Of a stretch of 46,485 nucleotides of DNA, positions 41,364 through 46,485 are shown one piece after another. Position numbers and translations under genes: made by a program. The number at the start of each line of letters is the position of its first letter. Position 1 is the stretch's first letter. The notes under the pieces were generated by a model, which worked only from the letters and a program-made list of their open reading frames with translations, had not been told where the DNA came from and did no database searches. Origin of the DNA: an uncultured Collinsella sp. (GTDB taxonomy: Bacteria; Actinomycetota; Coriobacteriia; Coriobacteriales; Coriobacteriaceae). The DNA is taken from NCBI GenBank assembly GCA_958407995.1, contig CATYJU010000014.1, forward strand, positions 1-46,485, in the 5' to 3' direction.

Positions 41364-41741
41364 ATGATTCCCGGATCGAACAAGGACCATCCGTCCTTCT
41401 TAAAGTCGTTTTCCTACGCCATGGAGGGCTTCGTCACCGCCGTCAAGACCGAGCGCAACATTAAGGTCATGCTCGTAGCGGGCGTGTGCACCGTCATTGC
41501 CGGCTGCATCGTGGGGCTCGACATTGCCGAGTGGGCCACGATTATCATCTGCTGCGGCCTGGTGATTCACGGCGAGCTGTGCAATACCGCCATGGAGGCC
41601 ATTGTCGATCTGGCGACCCAGGAGCTCCATCCGCTGGCAAAACGCGCCAAGGACATCGCCGCCGCCTCGGTATACGTACTTTCAATCACCGCCGCGATTG
41701 TGGGCTTGCTGGTATTTGCCCACGCGCTCGGCTTTATTTAG
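41364..41741 (+). CDS. dgkA: Diacylglycerol/undecaprenol kinase (DgkA family)
   Basis: A small three-helix membrane kinase; in Gram-positive bacteria it phosphorylates undecaprenol to recycle the carrier lipid. The 125-residue protein has a soluble N-terminus, three hydrophobic segments and the signature ELCNTAMEAIVDLATQELHPLAKRAKDIAAASV. The ATG at 41364 is ten bases after ybeY. The ybeY-dgkA-era cluster is conserved. With uppS it serves the carrier-lipid pool. Confidence 0.93.
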   Translation: MIPGSNKDHPSFLKSFSYAMEGFVTAVKTERNIKVMLVAGVCTVIAGCIVGLDIAEWATIIICCGLVIHGELCNTAMEAIVDLATQELHPLAKRAKDIAAASVYVLSITAAIVGLLVFAHALGFI

Positions 41742-41753
41742 AAAGGGATTCCC

Positions 41754-42821
41754 ATGTCCGACAATATGCAGCCTATCGATGAAATTTTGGACGACGAGTC
41801 CCCGGATGCTAAGGCGACCGAGGCCTATGAGGAAGTCGAGGAGTTCGACCCGTTTGAGGGCATGAGCGACGAGGAGCTCGACGCCCTGTGCGATGAGGAC
41901 GACAACCTCGCGGGCTTTGGCGACGTTGAGCCTGGTTTTCGCAGCGGCTTCGTGGCCCTGGTCGGACGCCCCAACGCCGGCAAGTCCACGCTGCTTAATG
42001 CCTGCTATGGCAAGAAGGTCGCCATCACCTCACCGGTGGCCCAGACGACCCGCCGCCGCATGCGCGCCGTCGTCAACCGTCCCGGCTACCAGCTGGTCTT
42101 TGTCGATACCCCGGGTATTCATAAGCCCAAGGACGGCCTGGGGTCCGAGCTCAACAAGAGCGCGTTGTTCGAGCTGAACGATGTCGATGTCGTCGCGTTT
42201 TTGATTGATGCCACCAAGCCGATCGGCAGGGGAGACGCCTGGGTTGCCGAGCGCGTCAAGAGCGCCCGTTCCAAGAAGGTCCTGGTGCTCACCAAGGCCG
42301 ATGAGGCCGACCCCGCACAGGTCATGGAGCAGCTTAAGGCCGCCCACGAGCTCATGGAATATGACGACGAGATCGTGACGTCGTCGGTCAAGAACTTCAA
42401 CGTTGACGCCTTTATCGAGACCGTTGCGCACTTTTTGCCCGAGGGTCCGCGTTGGTTCCCCGAGGACATGGGTACCGACGCTTCCGACGAGACGCTCGTT
42501 TCCGAGTTTGTGCGCGAGAAGGTCTTGCGCCGCACCCGCGACGAGATCCCGCACTCCGTGGGCGTGATCTGCGATGCGCTCGAGCAGACCAAGAAGGTGC
42601 TGCGCGTGCACGCTACCATTTACGTCGAGCGCGAGGGCCAAAAGGGCATCATCATCGGCAAGGGCGGCGAGATGATCAAGCATATCGGTATCGACGCCCG
42701 TCGCGATCTTGAGCGCATCTTTGGCACGCAGGTCTTTTTGGAGCTGGACGTGAAGGTCAAGGCCGGCTGGCGTGACGACGAGGCCCAGATTCGCCGCTTT
42801 GGCTACAACGCCGAGGACTAA
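41754..42821 (+). CDS. era: GTPase Era, with an acidic N-terminal extension
   Basis: Era binds the 3' end of 16S rRNA during 30S assembly. The 355-residue protein has an unusual acidic N-terminal extension of about 60 residues rich in Asp and Glu, then the GTPase domain with GRPNAGKS (71-78), DTPG and TKAD, and the C-terminal KH domain with GQKGIIIGKGGEMIK. Most Era proteins are about 300 residues. The ATG at 41754 has GAAAGG upstream and no better start lies closer to the GTPase domain. Confidence 0.96.
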   Translation: MSDNMQPIDEILDDESPDAKATEAYEEVEEFDPFEGMSDEELDALCDEDDNLAGFGDVEPGFRSGFVALVGRPNAGKSTLLNACYGKKVAITSPVAQTTRRRMRAVVNRPGYQLVFVDTPGIHKPKDGLGSELNKSALFELNDVDVVAFLIDATKPIGRGDAWVAERVKSARSKKVLVLTKADEADPAQVMEQLKAAHELMEYDDEIVTSSVKNFNVDAFIETVAHFLPEGPRWFPEDMGTDASDETLVSEFVREKVLRRTRDEIPHSVGVICDALEQTKKVLRVHATIYVEREGQKGIIIGKGGEMIKHIGIDARRDLERIFGTQVFLELDVKVKAGWRDDEAQIRRFGYNAED

Positions 42822-42836
42822 GGGCGCGCGGCACGC

Positions 42837-43586
42837 ATGGCAGGCTCCCGGACATATCGCACCAAGGTGCTCGTCCTCGACAAGACGAAGCTCAAAGAGA
42901 CCGACCTGATCCTGACGATGCTTGACGAGCGGGGTCGGCAGGTTCGTGCCGTGGCAAAGGGTGCGCGTAAGCCCGGCGGGCGGTTGGCGGCGCGCTGCGA
43001 GCTGTTCTGTACCGTCGATATGCTGCTTGCGCATGGACGGTCGCTCGATGTGGTTTCCCAGGCCGAGCTTATGGAGGCTCCGCTCGGCGTTGCGCCCGAT
43101 TACGAGACGACATGCGCGGCAAGCGCGATCGCCGAGGTCGCGCGCGTGTGCTCGTTCGAGGACGCCGAGGACCCGTTTACCTTTGCTATAACGCAGCGAG
43201 CGCTTGCCCTGGTGGGCAGCGGGCTCGACACAGCGCATATGGATCTGCTTGTGGCTGCATATGTCTTTAAGCTGCTGTCGCACGTTGGCTACCGACCCGA
43301 TTTTTCGGCCTGCGTGCTGTGCGGAGACCCCATGCTGTCGTATTTTTCGCCCCAGGCCGGCGGGCTCATGTGCGGGTCGTGCGCTTCGAGCGTTCCGGGT
43401 GCCGAGTTGGTGTCGACCGGTGAGACCGCATGGCTGCGCGCCCTCATGTCCATGACCTTCGATGCGCTCATGGGCGAGCGAATCGACCCGCATACGGCGG
43501 CGTTCCTGCTCGGGCTTTCGCATGTGTGGGCGGCGACGCATACCGACCAGCGCCTCCGTGCGATGGAATTCATGTTGGGTCGGTGA
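42837..43586 (+). CDS. recO: DNA repair protein RecO
   Basis: RecO loads RecA at gaps with RecR. The 249-residue protein has an N-terminal OB-fold (TKVLVLDKTKLKETDLILTML with the following GARKPGGRL) and a C-terminal helical domain with a zinc finger, CVLCGDP and CGSC. Typical in length, next to era as in most Gram-positives. ATG 42837 has no strong ribosome-binding site, and era is 15 bases upstream, so coupling is possible. Confidence 0.93.
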   Translation: MAGSRTYRTKVLVLDKTKLKETDLILTMLDERGRQVRAVAKGARKPGGRLAARCELFCTVDMLLAHGRSLDVVSQAELMEAPLGVAPDYETTCAASAIAEVARVCSFEDAEDPFTFAITQRALALVGSGLDTAHMDLLVAAYVFKLLSHVGYRPDFSACVLCGDPMLSYFSPQAGGLMCGSCASSVPGAELVSTGETAWLRALMSMTFDALMGERIDPHTAAFLLGLSHVWAATHTDQRLRAMEFMLGR

Positions 43587-43610
43587 TGATGCGCAGGGGC
43601 GGGCTGCTTG

Positions 43611-43619
43611 TGGTAACAT
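43611..43619 (+). promoter_or_regulatory. Candidate extended -10 promoter of rpsO
   Basis: TGGTAACAT, hexamer TAACAT at 43614-43619, just after recO. It would give a leader of about 100 bases that holds the structures at 43635-43704. Confidence 0.4.
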
Positions 43620-43634
43620 ATCGGCCTGTTGGTA

Positions 43635-43704
43635 CCTCGACCTTGGTTGCTCGCTCCACCGGCGGCTTCCCAGTCCGAGGCGAATCGAGTCGCCCGAGGG
43701 CGAC
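43635..43704 (+). promoter_or_regulatory. Structured rpsO leader
   Basis: CCTCG (43635-43639) pairs with CGAGG (43676-43680), and GTCGCCC (43689-43695) pairs with GGGCGAC (43698-43704). The second hairpin ends 21 bases before the ATG and close to the ribosome-binding site. S15 autoregulation of rpsO through leader structures is known in other bacteria; the sequence here is different, so the mechanism is inferred. Confidence 0.4.
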
Positions 43705-43724
43705 GCAAAACGAAAGGTGAAACA

Positions 43725-44003
43725 ATGACTGTTTCCAAAGAGCGCAAGGCGGAGCTGACTGCCCAGTTCGGTAACACCCCGGTCGACACCGGCAACCCCA
43801 AGGTTCAGGTCGCCATCCTGTCCGAGCGCATCAAGGAGCTGACCGAGCACATGAAGTCCCACCAGAAGGACTTCCACACCCGTCGTGGCCTGCTCATGCT
43901 CGTCGGTCGTCGTCGTCGTCTTCTCTCCTACATCAAGAAGAACGACATCGTCGAGTACCGTGAGCTCATCAAGGCTCTGGGCATCCGCGACAACATCCAG
44001 TAG
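43725..44003 (+). CDS. rpsO: 30S ribosomal protein S15
   Basis: S15 is a primary 16S rRNA-binding protein that begins assembly of the 30S platform. The 92-residue product has the conserved TGNPKVQVAILSERIKELTEH and HTRRGLLMLVGRRRRLLSYIKK blocks. ATG 43725 has GAAAGGTG upstream; the longer in-frame region from 43629 is leader and is rejected. It is followed by a terminator and then pnp, the universal rpsO-pnp order. Confidence 0.98.
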   Translation: MTVSKERKAELTAQFGNTPVDTGNPKVQVAILSERIKELTEHMKSHQKDFHTRRGLLMLVGRRRRLLSYIKKNDIVEYRELIKALGIRDNIQ

Positions 44004-44017
44004 GATTTGTACATGCT

Positions 44018-44049
44018 AAGAGCGTCCTGCGCAGCGGGGCGCTCTTTTT
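44018..44049 (+). terminator. Intrinsic terminator between rpsO and pnp
   Basis: AAGAGCG (44018-44024) pairs with CGCTCTT (44040-44046) with an inner CC/GG pairing, then a T-run to 44049. Some transcripts may read through to pnp. Confidence 0.8.
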
Positions 44050-44097
44050 GTGTAAGGGCGTGAACAATCACGCTCTGAAGCGTGGCGGGGGCAGGGG

Positions 44098-44139
44098 GCC
44101 TGCGTCACATGAGAAGCCCGCAGGCAAGGGGCCTGTGGG
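44098..44139 (+). promoter_or_regulatory. Alternative hairpins in the pnp leader
   Basis: CGCAGGC (44119-44125) can pair with GCCTGCG upstream (44098-44104) or, as CCCGCAGGC, with GCCTGTGGG downstream (44131-44139). The two structures exclude each other, and the downstream one lies directly before the ribosome-binding site AAAGGAG. A further hairpin GCGTG/CACGC lies at about 44059-44073. Confidence 0.45.
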
Positions 44140-44152
44140 GTAAAGGAGAACA

Positions 44153-46399
44153 ATGACACTCGTATCTAAGACCTTTGAGCTGTACGGCAAGACCTACACC
44201 TTTGAGTCGGGCGAGCTTGCCAAGCAGGCCACCGGCGCCTGCCTGGTCAAGCAGGGCGACACCACGATGCTCGACACCGTGGTCGTCTCCAAGGAGCGCA
44301 AGAACTACGACTTCTTCCCGCTGACCGTCGACTTCAACGAGAAGATGTACGCAGCCGGCCGCATCCCGGGTGGCTACCTCAAGCGTGAGGGCCGTCCCAG
44401 CGAGAAGGCCACGCTCACCGCGCGCATGATCGACCGTCCGATTCGCCCGAGCTTCCCGGACGGCTTCCGCAACGAGGTGCACATCGTCGCCACCTCGCTC
44501 GTCGCCGACCAGGTCAACCCCTTCGACGTCATCAACGTTATGGGTGCTTCCCTGGCCATGACGCTTGGCGGCGTGCCCTTCGAGGGCCCGCTTGCCTGCG
44601 TGCGCATCGGCCGCAACGTGGAGACCGGCGAGTTTATCGTCAACCCCACCTACGAGGAGCGCGAGAACTCCGATCTGGACCTGGAGCTGGGCGGCTCTGC
44701 CGACTTCATCTCGATGGTCGAGGCCGGCGCCGAGGAGATCTCCGAGGACGACATGCTCGCCGCCATGAAGTTTGGCCAGGAGGCCCTTGCTGCCTTCTGC
44801 CAGGCTCAGGACGAGTTCGTTGCCGAGTGGGAGCAGGTCAACGGCCCCATCGTCAAGAAGGAGTACCCGCTCGACCAGCCCGTCGAGGAGGTCCAGGAGC
44901 GCATCTTCGCCCACTACGACGAGATGGCAGCCGCCCTTCGCGACGCCGACAAGCTCTCCCGTATCGGCAAGGTCGAGGCTCTGAAGGAGTCCATCCGTGC
45001 CGAGTTCACCGACGAGGAGCAGGCCGCCTGGGAGCGCGAGATCCCCGTGGCGCTCAAGAAACTCGAGAAGAAGGCCATGCGCACCATGGTCGTCGAGACC
45101 GGCGAGCGCGTCGACGGCCGTGCCGCCGACGAGATCCGTCCCATCATGGTGAAGGACAACTACCTGCCGCTCGTTCATGGTTCCGGCCTGTTCCAGCGTG
45201 GCCAGACCCAGGTGCTCTCCGTCCTGTCGCTCGGCATGCTCAACGAGGGCCAGCGTCTGGACACCATCGAGCCCACCGAGGGCAAGCGCTACATGCACCA
45301 CTACAACTTCCCGCCGTTCTGCACCGGCGAGACCGGCCGCATGGGCAGCCCCAAGCGCCGCGAGATCGGTCACGGCAACCTGGCCGAGCGCGCTCTGCTT
45401 CCGGTGCTCCCCGACGAGAACGAGTTCCCCTACGCCATCCGCGTCGTCTCCGAGGTCATGGAGTCTAACGGCTCCTCTTCGATGGCTTCGACCTGCGGTT
45501 CTACGCTCGCCCTTATGGACGGCGGCGTGCCCATTAAGCGCCCGGTCTCCGGTATCGCCATGGGCCTGATCCAGGAGGAGGGCAAGACCGTGGTCCTGTC
45601 CGACATCCAGGGTCTCGAGGACTTCCTGGGCGACATGGACTTTAAGGTCACCGGCACCACCGAGGGCATCACCGCCCTGCAGATGGACAACAAGGCCACC
45701 GGCCTCACCTTCGACATTCTGGCCCGCGCCCTGCAGCAGGCCAAGGAGGGTCGCGCCTTCATCCTGCAGAAGATGCTCGATGTGATCCCCGAGCCGCGCC
45801 ACACCACGCGCAGCACCGCTCCGCGCATCGTGTCCATCCAGGTCCCGACCGACAAGATCCGCGACGTCATCGGTTCCGGCGGTAAGGTCATCCGCGGTAT
45901 CCAGGACGAGACCGGCGCCTCGGTCGACATCCAGGAGGACGGCACCGTCTTTGTCGGCGGCACCGGCGAGTCTGTCGACCAGGCTGTCGAGCGCATCAAG
46001 CTCATCATCAAGGTTCCCGAGCCGGGCGAGGAGTACACCGGTCGCGTGGTCTCCATCCAGCCCTTCGGCGCCTTCGTCAACCTGCTGCCCGGTAAGGACG
46101 GCCTGCTGCACATCTCCCGCGTCGCCAAGGGCCGCGTGGAGAAGGTCGAGGACGTCCTCAATGTGGGCGACGAGGTCAAGGTCGTCGTCATCGAGGTTGA
46201 CGATCGTGGCAAGATCTCGCTCGATCGTCTTGACAAGCCCGAGGCCCCGGCTCGCGCCGAGGGTGCCTCCGAGGGCGACGGCGAGCACTTCCAGCGTCGT
46301 GAGCGTCCGCGTCGCGAGCGCTCCGAGCGCAGCGACCGCCCGCGCCGTCCCGGAGACAACGGAGGCCGCAAGCCCCGCCGTCATCACGACGCCGAGTAA
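44153..46399 (+). CDS. pnp: Polyribonucleotide nucleotidyltransferase (PNPase)
   Basis: PNPase degrades RNA phosphorolytically from the 3' end. The 748-residue protein has two RNase PH domains (roughly 10-140 and 320-460) around a helical linker, a KH domain (about 565-625, with VIGSGGKVIRGI) and an S1 domain (about 630-693), then a basic Arg/Glu-rich tail of about 50 residues (rich in RRER and RPRR). That tail is longer than in E. coli and similar to tails in actinobacterial PNPases. ATG 44153 has AAAGGAG. Confidence 0.98.
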   Translation: MTLVSKTFELYGKTYTFESGELAKQATGACLVKQGDTTMLDTVVVSKERKNYDFFPLTVDFNEKMYAAGRIPGGYLKREGRPSEKATLTARMIDRPIRPSFPDGFRNEVHIVATSLVADQVNPFDVINVMGASLAMTLGGVPFEGPLACVRIGRNVETGEFIVNPTYEERENSDLDLELGGSADFISMVEAGAEEISEDDMLAAMKFGQEALAAFCQAQDEFVAEWEQVNGPIVKKEYPLDQPVEEVQERIFAHYDEMAAALRDADKLSRIGKVEALKESIRAEFTDEEQAAWEREIPVALKKLEKKAMRTMVVETGERVDGRAADEIRPIMVKDNYLPLVHGSGLFQRGQTQVLSVLSLGMLNEGQRLDTIEPTEGKRYMHHYNFPPFCTGETGRMGSPKRREIGHGNLAERALLPVLPDENEFPYAIRVVSEVMESNGSSSMASTCGSTLALMDGGVPIKRPVSGIAMGLIQEEGKTVVLSDIQGLEDFLGDMDFKVTGTTEGITALQMDNKATGLTFDILARALQQAKEGRAFILQKMLDVIPEPRHTTRSTAPRIVSIQVPTDKIRDVIGSGGKVIRGIQDETGASVDIQEDGTVFVGGTGESVDQAVERIKLIIKVPEPGEEYTGRVVSIQPFGAFVNLLPGKDGLLHISRVAKGRVEKVEDVLNVGDEVKVVVIEVDDRGKISLDRLDKPEAPARAEGASEGDGEHFQRRERPRRERSERSDRPRRPGDNGGRKPRRHHDAE

Positions 46400-46422
46400 C
46401 AGCTACACATAAGCAGCTCAAC

Positions 46423-46453
46423 AAGGGCGACTCCGGACAGGGGTCGCCCTTTT
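46423..46453 (+). terminator. Intrinsic terminator after pnp
   Basis: AAGGGCGAC (46423-46431) pairs with GTCGCCCTT (46443-46451), followed by TT. Confidence 0.85.
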
Positions 46454-46476
46454 GCTCGCGCCCGGGAGGGCCGCAT

Positions 46477-46485
46477 ATGAAGTTT
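46477..46485 (+). CDS. Start of a downstream gene (partial)
   Basis: ATG AAG TTT with GGGAGGG at 46464-46470, six bases upstream. Only three codons are in the window, so nothing can be said about the product. Confidence 0.4.

Noticed and set aside
44105..46387. A 760-codon open frame on the minus strand opposite pnp
   Set aside because: Same cause: an antisense shadow created by C-ending codons, with low-complexity composition and no motif.
1..46485. CRISPR array, prophage or integrated plasmid
   Set aside because: No repeat-spacer pattern, phage gene, or integrase other than the core-type Xer recombinase was found; GC and codon use stay even apart from the RAYT element.

Overview
The window reads as one stretch of a high-GC Gram-positive chromosome, most likely an anaerobic gut actinobacterium of the Coriobacteriia such as Collinsella. 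The genus is my inference. The reasons are the high GC content with G/C-ending codons, the actinobacterial gene order mihF-gmk-rpoZ, a fermentative bifunctional AdhE, frequent GTG and TTG starts, and an FAD-dependent TrmFO together with a PyrK/PyrDB dihydroorotate dehydrogenase, as expected without oxygen. No rRNA, tRNA, prophage or CRISPR array was found; nearly all of it is vertically inherited core genome.

Layout. 1-3404: the end of comM, then dprA (DNA uptake), trmFO (tRNA methylation) and a Xer-type recombinase that appears to start at an ATA codon. 3454-5325: rpsB-tsf with its own promoter and terminator. 5347-13810: one long convergence of translation, envelope and isoprenoid genes, pyrH-frr-uppS-cdsA-dxr-rseP-ispG-proS, ending in a strong terminator. 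13833-17458: on the minus strand, adhE and a downstream small-molecule kinase, with a double palindromic operator upstream of adhE. 17562-18609: a RAYT-type HUH transposase gene between 51-bp inverted repeats, the only mobile element. 18615-18965: rpmB on the minus strand.

19229-24678: a pyrimidine operon pyrR-pyrB-pyrC-pyrK-pyrD-pyrF preceded by a PyrR-type attenuator; carAB and pyrE must lie elsewhere. 24801-27371: mihF-gmk-rpoZ-thiI. 27542-30555: comEA-comEC, which together with dprA and comM gives much of the DNA-uptake pathway. 30564-32067: holA and rpsT. 32080-36187: lepA-dus-hemW. 36198-43586: two tandem J-protein genes, mtaB, phoH, ybeY, dgkA, era, recO. 43611-46453: rpsO and pnp, each with a structured leader, followed by a terminator and the first codons of another gene.

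The points I would look at first are an RseP-type site-2 protease with an extra domain that looks like a winged helix in its cytosolic loop, a J-protein whose substrate-binding C-terminus is replaced by membrane segments, the inverted-repeat-flanked RAYT, the ATA start of the recombinase, the paired operators at adhE, and several possible RNA switches (pyrR, rpsT, rpsO, pnp). I see no wholly new multi-gene system here; the novelty lies in domain architecture and regulation.
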